64,000 nucleotides of DNA from an uncultured Porphyromonadaceae bacterium (GCA_900540205.1 UQER01000004.1:62001-126000); one strand, 5' to 3'; positions 9,057 through 17,952 are shown, numbered from the stretch's first letter. Made by a program: numbers and translations. The notes: a model not told the origin generated them from the letters alone.

Positions 9057-9653
9057 ATGAAACGTATAGCCATATTCGCATCAGGCAACGGCTCGAACGC
9101 CGAAAATATCATCCGCTATTTCCATCAGCATCCTCAGGGTGCAGAAGTGGCGCTTGTGGTGTGCAACCGCGCTGAAGCCGGTGTGCTCCGCCGCGCCGCC
9201 GCGCTGGGAGTGGAGGCCGTGGTCATGCCAAAAGCCGGCATCAACGATGAAGCGGCCATGACCTCACTGCTCGAAAGCCATGGGATTGACATAATCGTGC
9301 TTGCCGGATTCCTGCTTATGGTGCCACCGTTCCTCATCGCCCGCTATCCCGACCGCATAGTCAACATCCATCCCTCGCTGCTGCCCAAGTACGGCGGCAA
9401 GGGAATGTATGGCCGCCACATTCACGAAGCTGTGGTCGCGGCAGGTGAAAAAGAGACCGGCATCACCATTCACTTTGTCAGCGATGCCTGCGACGAAGGC
9501 CGCATCATATTCCAGGCTTCCGTACCGGTGGAACCGACCGACACACCCGCCGAGGTGGAATGCAAAATCCATGCCCTCGAACGCGAACATTTTCCGCGTG
9601 TAATTGCCGAAACCTTCCTCGGCACCCATAGCCAAAACGCGCAAAATTGCTAA
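9057..9653 (+). CDS. purN: Phosphoribosylglycinamide formyltransferase
   Basis: Transfers a formyl group from 10-formyl-THF to GAR, the third step of purine synthesis. The 198-residue length is usual. The N-terminal nucleotide loop reads FASGNGSNAENI. The catalytic block VNIHPSLLPKYGG holds the family Asn-x-His pair, and DEGRII carries the downstream catalytic Asp region. The protein is cytosolic. It is not clustered with other pur genes here. The flavodiiron gene follows after 36 bases with a promoter-like TAACTTTG (9651-9658) overlapping the purN stop, so the two may be separately transcribed. Confidence 0.93.
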   Translation: MKRIAIFASGNGSNAENIIRYFHQHPQGAEVALVVCNRAEAGVLRRAAALGVEAVVMPKAGINDEAAMTSLLESHGIDIIVLAGFLLMVPPFLIARYPDRIVNIHPSLLPKYGGKGMYGRHIHEAVVAAGEKETGITIHFVSDACDEGRIIFQASVPVEPTDTPAEVECKIHALEREHFPRVIAETFLGTHSQNAQNC

Positions 9654-9689
9654 CTTTGCATCCTGATTTCCATTCAACCACACACAATC

Positions 9690-10853
9690 ATGCAAGCAAT
9701 AGCCCCCAATGTGAAATTCATCGGTGCGGAGGACGACAACCTCGACCTCTTTGAAGGCCAGTACCCGCTCACCAAAGGGATTTCCTACAACTCATATCTG
9801 ATTGACGACGAGCAGATCGCCGTGATGGACGCCGTGGACATCCGTCGCTGCTCCGATTGGCTGACACGTCTGGCCGACGCCCTCGGCGGCCGCACGCCCG
9901 CATATCTGATAGTTCAGCACATGGAGCCCGACCACTCGGGCAGCATCAGGGCCATGCTTGAGCGGTATCCGGAGGCAAAGGTGGTGGCCACGGCCAAAGC
10001 GATGGCCATTCTCGACAACTTTTTTGACGGAATAGACCTCGCGGAACGGCGCGTTACGGTGGCCGACGGCGACACGTTGTCGCTTGGCCGCACCACCCTG
10101 CGGTTCATCACCGCTCCGATGGTGCACTGGCCTGAGGTAATGGTGACGCTCGACGAGACCGACGGCATCCTGTTCTCGGCCGACGCGTTCGGCTCGTTCG
10201 CCATGTCGGAGGCCGATGAAGCGTGGACCGATGAGGCACGCCGCTATTACTGCAACATAGTGGGGAAATACGGCGCCAACGTGCAGGCGCTCATGAAGAA
10301 ACTCACCGGCCTGCAGTTCAGCACCATTGCATCGCTGCATGGTCCGCTGCTTGACGGCGACCTCGCCCGCTACTGGACTCTCTACGACAAATGGAGCCGC
10401 TACGAGCCGGAATGCCGGGGTACGCTGGTGGCCTATGCATCCATCTACGGAGGCACCGCCGAAGCCGCACGCCGTCTGGCCATGGAACTTGAAAAACGCG
10501 ATGCCGGCGAAGTGGTCCTGATGGATCTCTGCCGCCACGATGTGTCGTATGCCGTGGCCGAAGCCTTCCGTCTGAGCCGCCTGGCACTCTGCTCAGTCAC
10601 TTACGACGCGTCGCTGTTCCCCGCAATGCACAACTTCCTGCATCACTTGGAAATGAAGAGTTTCCGCAACCGTCCGTTCGCACTTATCGAGAACGGCTCA
10701 TGGGCGCCGGTGGCCGGAAAACTGATGTGCGACACCCTCGGCCGCATGAAAGGGATGACACAGGTGGCACCTGTGCTGACCATCCGCAGCCGCATGCATC
10801 CCGCCGACCTTTGTGGCATCAGCGCCCTCGCCGACGCCCTCGCCAAGGCATAG
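9690..10853 (+). CDS. Flavodiiron protein (FprA family)
   Basis: An A-type flavoprotein that reduces O2 (or NO) to water (or N2O) and so protects an anaerobe. Residues 1-245 form the metallo-beta-lactamase-like diiron domain with the H-x-E-x-D-H ligand motif at 77-82 (HMEPDH). Later ligand candidates are His in APMVHWPEV, Asp in DAFGSF and His in LHGPLLDGD. Residues 250-387 form the flavodoxin domain, with the FMN loop near YASIYGGTAEAA. At 387 residues there is no fused rubredoxin or NADH reductase domain, so separate electron donors are needed. A TAACTTTG box lies at 9651-9658 but I see no matching -33 element. Identity is firm; O2 versus NO preference cannot be read from the sequence. Confidence 0.9.
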   Translation: MQAIAPNVKFIGAEDDNLDLFEGQYPLTKGISYNSYLIDDEQIAVMDAVDIRRCSDWLTRLADALGGRTPAYLIVQHMEPDHSGSIRAMLERYPEAKVVATAKAMAILDNFFDGIDLAERRVTVADGDTLSLGRTTLRFITAPMVHWPEVMVTLDETDGILFSADAFGSFAMSEADEAWTDEARRYYCNIVGKYGANVQALMKKLTGLQFSTIASLHGPLLDGDLARYWTLYDKWSRYEPECRGTLVAYASIYGGTAEAARRLAMELEKRDAGEVVLMDLCRHDVSYAVAEAFRLSRLALCSVTYDASLFPAMHNFLHHLEMKSFRNRPFALIENGSWAPVAGKLMCDTLGRMKGMTQVAPVLTIRSRMHPADLCGISALADALAKA

Positions 10854-10889
10854 AATCACGCCCTGATTCGCAGGTAATTCTGGTTATCA

Positions 10890-11170
10890 AGAACCTCATG
10901 TTGGGCAAATACCTCGGCATGGGCAATAATGTGGTGTGGAGTTACGGTTACTCCGATAATCCCGGCGCAGGTGCCTACAAGACTTTTTTATGCACAAAGC
11001 ACATATGTGCAGCCGGTTCAAGGAAGTGATGATACATATCTGGCCATGTTCGACCGTTGGAACAAGACAGATCTGCAAAACTCTCGATACGTATGGCTTC
11101 CGATTGTCTGGGGCAATGACGGTATGCCAACAATTCCTTGGAGAGACACTGTCGAGCTTCCTGAATCAAA
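10890..11170 (+). pseudogene. Remnant of a GH43 glycosidase (C-terminal piece, frameshifted)
   Basis: From about 10988 to 11160 the + strand encodes residues resembling the C-terminal end of GH43 enzymes: AQSTYVQPVQG, then MFDRWNKTDL, SRYVWLPIVWGN and PTIPWRDT. Just upstream, another frame reads DNPGAGAYKTF. The two frames would join at the six-T run 10984-10989, which points to a single-base slip. No barrel or catalytic part remains, and there is no start or promoter. It is most likely the residue of a deleted carbohydrate-utilisation gene. The GH43 match is from recognised sequence pattern and needs a profile search. Confidence 0.55.
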
Positions 11171-11171
11171 T

Positions 11172-11296
11172 AAGGTAAAAATTATCCGACTGATAAAAAG
11201 GGCCAGATAAACGACAAGGTAAAATAAAAGTAAGGTAAGATAAAAGTAAGGTAAAATTATTAGATAATTAAGGTTAGGCAGATATTCAAGGTAAAA
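11172..11296 (+). repeat. AAGGTAAAA repeats including a 16-bp tandem repeat
   Basis: AAGGTAAAA or a one-base variant occurs at 11172, 11216, 11232, 11248 and 11288. The middle three form a tandem 16-base repeat: AAGGTAAAATAAAAGT at 11216-11231, AAGGTAAGATAAAAGT at 11232-11247 and a partial copy from 11248. The repeats follow directly on the GH43 remnant and have no coding sense. Confidence 0.75.
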
Positions 11297-11670
11297 AAGA
11301 TTGATTTAGGTTTCGTTTCAAAGGAGGTGCCGTGATGCGCCACACCAGTCAGAAGTCAGTCCGACTTCAGTGTGCAACTCATCGCGGCACTTCACGCCAT
11401 TTTACCGATAATATAATTATATTTATTGCAGACATACGAGAGATTAAGTTCTTTAAAGACTGCAAGGTGGATAGCTGTTTAATACGAGAATACGGCTTTA
11501 ATATGAATTATGCGGCGAAATGGAATGGCGGAAGCAAGTCAGGCATGTAAAATATGTTAGATATGCGTGGCAGGTTGAGGTGGCAGGATGGATTTAGGGT
11601 GTATTGAAAGGGGTACAGGGTGGGGTTTAAGGTTTTTTAGAGTGGGGGATGGGTGGATTACCGCAGTTTT
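11297..11670. other. Low-complexity spacer, no supported gene
   Basis: The only open stretch is a 72-codon ORF (11332-11550, +) with no recognisable family, no convincing ribosome site and AT-rich composition; I do not call it a gene. Downstream, 11560-11655 is strongly G-rich on the + strand. I see no RNA gene or intact mobile element. Confidence 0.4.
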
Positions 11671-11673
11671 TGT

Positions 11674-11720
11674 TAACTTTGTCAGTTAAACTTGTCGACA
11701 TTGATGCATTAAACTTGTCG
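11674..11720 (+). promoter_or_regulatory. -7-like box and direct repeat upstream of the GH3-auxin gene
   Basis: TAACTTTG at 11674-11681 fits the -7 consensus, although I see no TTTG at the right distance upstream. Immediately after it, TTAAACTTGTCG occurs twice (11686-11697 and 11709-11720), with starts 23 bases apart. That is close to two helical turns and so could be an operator pair. The next start codon is at 11758. Confidence 0.4.
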
Positions 11721-11757
11721 GCAGTTATGAATTTGTAAACACCGACGGCTGATTGCG

Positions 11758-13263
11758 ATGATTGATTTCACGGGGATGTCCCGACCATATTTCAAACGGG
11801 TTTTCGAGGCTGAACTCAGGGCCGAGGAAGCCGTTGAGGCGAGCCAGAGCAGGTTGCTCGGCTCCCTGCTGGCGTGTGGCGCCCGTACGGCCTATGGTGC
11901 GGCGCATTCGTTCGGCAGCATACGCAATTATGCCGATTTTGCCGCTTCGGTACCGGTGGCCGATTATGCCTCGCTGCGTGAGCCGGTGATGCGCATGATC
12001 AATGGCGCACGGAATGAACTGTGGCCAGGTGTGACGTGCAGTTTCGCGCAGTCCTCGGGCACGTCCGACGGCAAAAGCAAATTCATACCCATCACACCCC
12101 GCTCACTGCGGCGCGGACATTATGTCGGGGCGGCTTTCTCGCTTGCGTCCTATCTGCATTATTACCCCGACAGCCATGTGTTCGGCGGAAAGAACTTCAT
12201 ACTCGGGGGCAGTTTCGCCAACGAGATTGCCACCCCACCCGGCGTCAGGGTAGGCGACCTTTCTGCCACGCTGATCAATTCCATCAATCCGTTGGTGAAT
12301 CTGTTCAGGATTCCGTCGAAGCGGATTGCGCTCATGGAGCAGTGGAGTGAAAAACTTCCGGCGCTTGTCGATGCTGCCATGCATGCCGACGTCCGTTCCA
12401 TATCGGGTGTGCCGTCGTGGTTCCTTACCGTGTTGCAGACGATGCTTGCTCGCACCGGAGCCGCGAGCGTGCACGAGGTGTGGCCCAATCTGGAGGTGTT
12501 CTTCCACGGCGGCATTGCGTTCGGCCCTTACCGCACGCAATACGAGCGCATCACCGATACAGCCCGCATGCATTACTGGGAGAACTACAATGCCAGCGAG
12601 GGATTCTTCGGGGTGCAGGCACGTCCGGACAGCCCCAACATGCGCCTGCTGATGAACACCGATGTGTTCTATGAATTCCTCCCCGTGGATTCGCCCGATG
12701 CCGTCCCCGTGCCGGCATGGGAGGTGGAACGCGGCAAAATATATGCCCTGCTCATAACCTCGGGCAACGGCCTGTGGCGTTACCCGTTGGGCGACACAGT
12801 GAGAGTGGAGAGCCTCAATCCGCTTGAAATCACCATAGCCGGCCGGACGAAGCATTTCATCAACGCTTTCGGCGAGGAGGTGATGGTGCACAACACCGAT
12901 GCGGCGCTCATGAAGGCATGCAGCCGCACCGGGGCGCAGGTGCTGAACTACACAGCCGCTCCTGTGTATGCCGACGGCAACCGTCGCGGCCATCACCAGT
13001 GGCTCATTGAATTCTCCCAGCCTCCGGCCGACATCGAACGTTTCGCCGACGAACTCGATGCCGCACTGCAGCAGGAAAATTCCGACTATCAGGCCAAACG
13101 TTCGGGAGGCATATTCCTCGACAGGCTTACCGTAGAGACGGCTAAGCCCGGGGTGTTCGACCGCTGGCTTGCCTCCACCGGCAAACTCGGCGGACAGCGT
13201 AAGGTGCCACGCCTGAGCAACGACCGCCGCTTCATGGATCCGCTGCTTGAGTTTAACCGATAA
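11758..13263 (+). CDS. GH3 auxin-responsive-promoter-family adenylating enzyme
   Basis: A 501-residue member of the ANL adenylating superfamily, related to plant GH3 acyl-acid-amido synthetases. The ATP-loop motif SSGTSDGKSKFIP begins near residue 99. YWENYNASEGFFG and a late GLWRYPLGDTVRVE stretch are typical of the family, and the C-terminal part includes GRTKHFINAFGEEV. In bacteria the substrates are largely unknown; it probably activates a carboxylic acid and may conjugate it to an amine. The start at 11758 follows the repeat/-7 box. Alkaline phosphatase begins 33 bases downstream, so co-transcription is possible. Family is clear; reaction is not. Confidence 0.8.
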   Translation: MIDFTGMSRPYFKRVFEAELRAEEAVEASQSRLLGSLLACGARTAYGAAHSFGSIRNYADFAASVPVADYASLREPVMRMINGARNELWPGVTCSFAQSSGTSDGKSKFIPITPRSLRRGHYVGAAFSLASYLHYYPDSHVFGGKNFILGGSFANEIATPPGVRVGDLSATLINSINPLVNLFRIPSKRIALMEQWSEKLPALVDAAMHADVRSISGVPSWFLTVLQTMLARTGAASVHEVWPNLEVFFHGGIAFGPYRTQYERITDTARMHYWENYNASEGFFGVQARPDSPNMRLLMNTDVFYEFLPVDSPDAVPVPAWEVERGKIYALLITSGNGLWRYPLGDTVRVESLNPLEITIAGRTKHFINAFGEEVMVHNTDAALMKACSRTGAQVLNYTAAPVYADGNRRGHHQWLIEFSQPPADIERFADELDAALQQENSDYQAKRSGGIFLDRLTVETAKPGVFDRWLASTGKLGGQRKVPRLSNDRRFMDPLLEFNR

Positions 13264-13295
13264 TCACCACAAAAACAAAGAAATACAGTCCTACT

Positions 13296-14705
13296 ATGAA
13301 ATATCTTACCTCTATCCGACATTCGCTGCTGGCCGTGGCCGCAGCCGCAACGGCAGCCTGCGCATGGGCAGCCACACCAAAGTATGTGTTCTATTACATC
13401 GGCGACGGTATGGGCATCCCTGAGGTGACCAACAGTCAGCTCTACAACGCCCGCGTGCTCAAGAACCAGAAACCGCTGCTTATGACAACATTCCCCGTGG
13501 TGTCGATGGCCACAACACATTCGGCAAGTTCCGATGTGACCGACTCGGCAGCGGCCGGAACAGCCCTTGCCACCGGCCACAAGACCAAAAACGGGATGCT
13601 CGGCATGAACGCAGATACCGTAGCTGTCACATCCATTGCCAAGCGCCTGTTCGACGACGGTTTCGGCGTGGGACTCGTTACATCTGTAGCTATCGACGAT
13701 GCCACTCCCGGAGCATTCTACACCCATGTGGACAACCGAGGCAAATACTTCGAAATCGGTAAGGAACTGGCCGAATGCGGCTATCAGTTCGCGGCGGGCG
13801 CAGGTCTGCGCGGACTTACGAAAAAGGACGGTACTTCAACCGGATTGATGGATATCTTCGCGGAAAACAACGTCAGCGTGAGCTATGGGGTTGACAGCAT
13901 CGACACCACCGCCGACCGTCTGCTGGTGCTTTCGCCACGTGCCGCCGAGAATCATTCGAACATAGGGTATGCCATCGATTCCATCCAGGGTGCCGTTACC
14001 CTCCCTCAGCTCACTCAGGCCGGACTTGACCAGCTTATGCGCGTTTCGCCCGATAAATTTTTCATGATGGTGGAAGGGGGAAGCATCGACCATGCCGGCC
14101 ACGGCAACGACGGCGGCACATCCGTGCGCGAGGTGATCGCATTCAACGAGGCTCTTCAGATTGCCTACGATTTTTATCTCGCACACCCCGACGAGACCCT
14201 GATTGTGGTGACCGCCGACCATGAGACCGGCGGCATGTCGGTCGGATGTCAGGCCACAGGCTACAGCGTACGTCCTGACAAGGTGGCCGTGCAGAAAGTG
14301 TCGAAAGAGGAGTTCAACAACTATTGCAAAGGCATTTTCCGCTCGCGCATGATTTATACGTGGACAGACATGGAGGATTATCTGCGTGAGAATCTCGGTT
14401 TCTGGAGTGTGGTTGACCTGACTCCTGCTGAGACCGAGGAACTTCACCGCATGTTTGTGGAGGTGTTCGAGAACCGCAATCAGGCACTCGACGACAAAAC
14501 GCTCTATGCCAATTTCGACGGCTTTACAAGCGAGGTGTTCAAGCTGCTCAATGCCAAGGCCGGATACGGATGGACTTCGTCGGGCCACACCGGTTCGCCC
14601 GTCCCCGTCTATGCAATCGGCGTGGGCGCACAGCGTTTCTCCAACCTGAACGACAACACCGACCTCCCCAAGAAAATAATGGAGATAATGGGACGTACGC
14701 TCTGA
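13296..14705 (+). CDS. Alkaline phosphatase, secreted
   Basis: A phosphomonoesterase of the PhoA family, 469 residues, with a signal peptide at about 1-27 and a periplasmic location. The catalytic serine is S84 in VTDSAAAGTALATGHKTKNG. Metal ligands are visible in YIGDGMG (N-terminal Asp), GGSIDHAGHGND, TADHETGGMS and a C-terminal GHTGSPVPV. It releases phosphate from organic esters. It lies between the adenylating enzyme and the DUF4919 gene, with only 16 bases before the latter, so it probably heads or continues an operon with the DUF4919 and pseudokinase genes. No Pho box was identified. Confidence 0.92.
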   Translation: MKYLTSIRHSLLAVAAAATAACAWAATPKYVFYYIGDGMGIPEVTNSQLYNARVLKNQKPLLMTTFPVVSMATTHSASSDVTDSAAAGTALATGHKTKNGMLGMNADTVAVTSIAKRLFDDGFGVGLVTSVAIDDATPGAFYTHVDNRGKYFEIGKELAECGYQFAAGAGLRGLTKKDGTSTGLMDIFAENNVSVSYGVDSIDTTADRLLVLSPRAAENHSNIGYAIDSIQGAVTLPQLTQAGLDQLMRVSPDKFFMMVEGGSIDHAGHGNDGGTSVREVIAFNEALQIAYDFYLAHPDETLIVVTADHETGGMSVGCQATGYSVRPDKVAVQKVSKEEFNNYCKGIFRSRMIYTWTDMEDYLRENLGFWSVVDLTPAETEELHRMFVEVFENRNQALDDKTLYANFDGFTSEVFKLLNAKAGYGWTSSGHTGSPVPVYAIGVGAQRFSNLNDNTDLPKKIMEIMGRTL

Positions 14706-14721
14706 TCCCTGTATATATTGA

Positions 14722-15375
14722 ATGGCCCGATATTTCTCATATCTATTGTTCCTGTGTGCGGCTGCCTTTGGCGTCCGCGCACAGAACTTCGACATCAATG
14801 CCGTCGAGGTGGAGGTCAACATGAATCCTGCGCGTTACCGCACGCTGCTCGATCGCTTTGAGCGCGCCGACACCACATTGTCCGCCGGTGAGCTGGCACT
14901 GGTGTATTTCGGTTATGCTTTCACTCCGGAATATGTGCCGTTCGAGAGTTTTGCCAACGTGCAGACAGCTTATGAGGAGGCGGACTATATGCGTGCCGAG
15001 CAGCTGGCTGCCGATGCGCTGAAACTGAATCCCGTGTCGCTTGAACTCAGCGTGATTGCGTTGGCATCGGCCGACCATCTGCGCGGCGAGGGTGGTTTCG
15101 GCCGTAAAATTCTTGACTATGGCACACGTTGCGACTTCATAGCCACCGCCATTCTGAGCAGCGGCAGCGGCACATCGGCCGCCTCGCCGTTTCATGTGAT
15201 AGCATGGAGCGATGTAAGCCGCATTCTGCGCAACGTGCTCGGGGTGGAACGTGTGGTGGACCGCACGAAAGTCGGCCCCGTCGATGCTGTAAAGGTAGTT
15301 TTCCCAGGCAGCGACAGGCAGCATATAATATATTTTGACAATACACGAGAAAATCTTTCAAAACCACGCCCATGA
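14722..15375 (+). CDS. DUF4919 family secreted protein
   Basis: A 217-residue protein with a short signal peptide (about 1-20) and the pattern of the Bacteroidetes DUF4919 family. Features include LVYFGYAFTPEYVPFE, a TPR-like helical middle and a C-terminal beta segment (VVDRTKVGPVDAVKVVFPG). No enzymatic motif is seen. It sits 16 bases after alkaline phosphatase and overlaps the pseudokinase gene by four bases (ATGA 15372-15375), so expression of the two is likely coupled. Function is unknown; the coupling suggests a periplasmic partner of the membrane-anchored pseudokinase. Confidence 0.7.
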   Translation: MARYFSYLLFLCAAAFGVRAQNFDINAVEVEVNMNPARYRTLLDRFERADTTLSAGELALVYFGYAFTPEYVPFESFANVQTAYEEADYMRAEQLAADALKLNPVSLELSVIALASADHLRGEGGFGRKILDYGTRCDFIATAILSSGSGTSAASPFHVIAWSDVSRILRNVLGVERVVDRTKVGPVDAVKVVFPGSDRQHIIYFDNTRENLSKPRP

Positions 15376-16118
15376 ACAGCAATCAGGACAAATGGACCGA
15401 AATTGAGCACCTTCCCGAATGGGATGAGGAGTTCTATGAGGTGTACACTGCCAAGAAATATGGCAAGTGGGTAATGCTCAAGACTCTGCGCCCCGAATTG
15501 CGCGACAGGGAGGAGTACCGCGACATGATTGAGAAGGAGTTTGACGTGCGCTACAATCTGGCGCACCCCAACATTATCATGATCAACGACTTCGAGGAGG
15601 TGCCCGGGCTGGGCAGATGCATCATCACCGACGATGTATATGGCGATTCACTGCGGAAGCTGCTTGACCGCAAGGAGGTGACCCCCGAGATAAAGCAGAA
15701 GATAGTGACCTCGCTGGTGGACGCCCTCCGCTATATCCAGACCAACCATATCGTGCATCATCCTCTGCGCCCCGAGACAATAATCTTCACGGAAAATATC
15801 CGCAACCTGAAGATGATCGACGTGGGATTCGATCAGAAGCAGAACCTGACCTCGGAGGATGCTTCCGCCGATGTCTACAATTTCGGCAAAGTGCTCACCG
15901 AAGTGCTTGATGCCACAGGCGAGACCTCCGGCCACCTGCGGCGCATAGCCGAGCGGTGCACCAATCCCGACCCGTCGCGGCGCTATCGTGATGCCAATGA
16001 ACTGCGCATGGCCATCGACGGCAACAGCAACCGTCGTCTGTACATGGTGATAATCGCCTTCCTCGCCGTGATGACTGTGCTGCTCGGCTGGCTTTGCATA
16101 AAGCATCCGGCCCTGTAA
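15372..16118 (+). CDS. Protein-kinase-like protein with altered catalytic motif and C-terminal TM helix
   Basis: A compact 248-residue Hanks-type kinase fold. Lys37 sits in a VMLK motif where the ATP-binding lysine belongs. HxN-like AHPNI, DVYNFG (subdomain IX, 167-172) and the late RRYRDANEL arginine element are all recognisable. The catalytic HRDLKPxN is replaced by HHPLRPET (129-136), so the catalytic Asp is lost. DFG is DVG (150-152), and the N-terminal glycine loop is not evident. A single membrane helix spans about 223-243 near the C-terminus, placing the kinase fold in the cytosol. It is therefore likely a pseudokinase acting as a scaffold or sensor. It is translationally coupled to the DUF4919 gene. 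Confidence 0.7.
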   Translation: MNSNQDKWTEIEHLPEWDEEFYEVYTAKKYGKWVMLKTLRPELRDREEYRDMIEKEFDVRYNLAHPNIIMINDFEEVPGLGRCIITDDVYGDSLRKLLDRKEVTPEIKQKIVTSLVDALRYIQTNHIVHHPLRPETIIFTENIRNLKMIDVGFDQKQNLTSEDASADVYNFGKVLTEVLDATGETSGHLRRIAERCTNPDPSRRYRDANELRMAIDGNSNRRLYMVIIAFLAVMTVLLGWLCIKHPAL

Positions 16119-16160
16119 GCTTTACACTGAACCAATCAAACCAATCCGCATATTGAAACA

Positions 16161-17291
16161 ATGGCTGTAGAAATCCGCAAGATTGATCCTACACGCGCCC
16201 AGCTGCGCGAATACACCAAATTCGGCATCGACCTCTACAAGGGGAACCCTTATTTCGTGCCGCCGCTGATAATGGATGATGTCAACACCCTTTCGCCCGA
16301 TGTGAATCCGGCTTTCGACTTCTGCAAGGCACAATCGTTCATGGCCTATCGCGACGGTAAGCCGGTGGGACGCATCACCGCGATCATCAACAATATAGTG
16401 AACGAGCGTTCCGGAAAGCGCGAGATGCGTTTCGGTTTTGTGGATTTCATTGACGATGCCGAGGTGGTCGACGCGCTTTTCGCGGCAGCCGAAGAGTGGG
16501 GGCGCTCCAATGGAATGACCGATATCGTAGGCCCGATGGGTTTCACCGATCTTGATCACGAGGGGATGCTCACGTTCGGATATGACGAGGTGGGCACCAT
16601 GGCCACCATCTACAACCATCCGTATTATGTGGATCACATGGAGCGCATGGGCTACACGCAGGATGCCGGATGGGTGGAATACCGCATAGCAGTGCCCGAT
16701 GCAATTCCCGAAAAGTATGCCCGTATCGCCGAGATTGTGCGCAAACGTGAGAACCTGAAAGTGAAGAAGTACACTTCGCGCAAGAAAATCAAGGAGGATT
16801 ACGGGGTGGCCCTCTTCGAGCTTTTCAACGAGGCCTATGACAAATTGTACGGCTATTCCCCGCTGACGAAGAAGCAGATAGATTATTATATAAAGATGTA
16901 TCTCGACATACTCAATCTGAAGTATGTCACCGTAGTGACCGATGCCGACGACCGCATCGTGGCTGTGGGCATCTCCATACAGTCCTTCTCCAAGGCTTTG
17001 CAGAAGAGCCGCGGACGTCTGTTCCCCTTCGGGTGGTACCATATGCTGAAAACCCTATGGGGCGGTTCGGATGTAGTGGATCTTCTTATGATAGGCGTAA
17101 AGCCGGAGTATCAGAACAAAGGGGTTAACGCCCTTCTGTTCGCCGATCTTATCCCCTGCTATATAAGCACAGGAGTGAAATTTGCCGAGACAAATCCGGA
17201 GCTTGAGGAAAACTCAAAAGTGCAGAACCAGTGGAACTATTTCGAGACACGTCAGCATCGCCGTCGTGCCACGTTCCGCAAATCTCTGTGA
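16161..17291 (+). CDS. GNAT-like N-acetyltransferase family protein
   Basis: A 376-residue protein of a type common in Bacteroidales. It has an N-terminal recognition part (KFGIDLYKGNPYFVPPL), a central segment with DFIDDAEVVDALFAAAEEW and GPMGFTDLDHEGML, and a C-terminal GNAT-like half ending in IGVKPEYQNKGVNALLF. That last stretch resembles an acyl-CoA pyrophosphate loop. The substrate is unknown. It starts 42 bases after the pseudokinase stop and is followed after 5 bases by rnhB, so a continuous transcript is likely. There is no signal peptide. Confidence 0.7.
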   Translation: MAVEIRKIDPTRAQLREYTKFGIDLYKGNPYFVPPLIMDDVNTLSPDVNPAFDFCKAQSFMAYRDGKPVGRITAIINNIVNERSGKREMRFGFVDFIDDAEVVDALFAAAEEWGRSNGMTDIVGPMGFTDLDHEGMLTFGYDEVGTMATIYNHPYYVDHMERMGYTQDAGWVEYRIAVPDAIPEKYARIAEIVRKRENLKVKKYTSRKKIKEDYGVALFELFNEAYDKLYGYSPLTKKQIDYYIKMYLDILNLKYVTVVTDADDRIVAVGISIQSFSKALQKSRGRLFPFGWYHMLKTLWGGSDVVDLLMIGVKPEYQNKGVNALLFADLIPCYISTGVKFAETNPELEENSKVQNQWNYFETRQHRRRATFRKSL

Positions 17292-17296
17292 GGTCT

Positions 17297-17902
17297 ATGC
17301 CGTCACTGCCAAATTGCTATCAGTTCGGCTGCATGGAGGCCGGCTGCGACGAGGCCGGACGCGGATGTCTGGCCGGTCCGGTGGTTGCCGCTGCGGTGAT
17401 TCTGCCCGACGATTTTCACCACCCCTGGCTCAACGATTCGAAACAGCTCTCCGAAAAACGCCGCGAGGCGCTCCGGCCCATCATAGAGCATGAGGCGATT
17501 GCCTGGGCCGTGGGGGAGTGCTCGCCTGCCGAAATAGATGAGATGAATATACTCAATGCTTCAATCGAGGCCATGCACCGCGCCATCAGGGCGTTGCAGG
17601 TGCCTGCACGCAGTGTGATTGTGGATGGCAACCGGTTCAAGCCGATTGGCAACCTTCCGTGGCGGACGTTCGTAAAAGGTGACGGGCGTTTCGGCAACAT
17701 TGCCGCCGCATCCATCCTTGCAAAAACACACCGCGACGAGATGATGCGCCGTCTGGCCGAAGAGTATCCGGCTTATGGATGGGAGATAAACAAGGGTTAT
17801 CCCACCAAAGCGCACCGCAAAGCCATCGCCGATTTCGGTCCGTCGCCGCTCCACCGCAACACGTTCCGGCTGTTGCCCTTGCAGCTTACCCTCGACATTT
17901 AG
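17297..17902 (+). CDS. rnhB: Ribonuclease HII
   Basis: Cleaves RNA in RNA-DNA hybrids, including single ribonucleotides in DNA. The product is 201 residues with the family motif CDEAGRGCLAGPVVAAAVIL (first Asp-Glu pair), a central VIVDGN (third acidic residue) and KGDGRFGNIAAASILAKTHRDE (fourth). The ATG at 17297 is preferred. A longer in-frame start at 17231 would put about 22 extra residues inside the upstream GNAT-like gene without homology. The terminator-like repeats at 17953-18044 follow. Confidence 0.92.
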   Translation: MPSLPNCYQFGCMEAGCDEAGRGCLAGPVVAAAVILPDDFHHPWLNDSKQLSEKRREALRPIIEHEAIAWAVGECSPAEIDEMNILNASIEAMHRAIRALQVPARSVIVDGNRFKPIGNLPWRTFVKGDGRFGNIAAASILAKTHRDEMMRRLAEEYPAYGWEINKGYPTKAHRKAIADFGPSPLHRNTFRLLPLQLTLDI

Positions 17903-17952
17903 AATGATGCACGATGCACAATGCATGATTCATGATGGGAGCCATTACACGT

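Noticed and set aside
11332..11550. 72-codon ORF after the AAGGTAAAA repeats
   Set aside because: No ribosome site, no recognisable family, AT-rich decayed surroundings.
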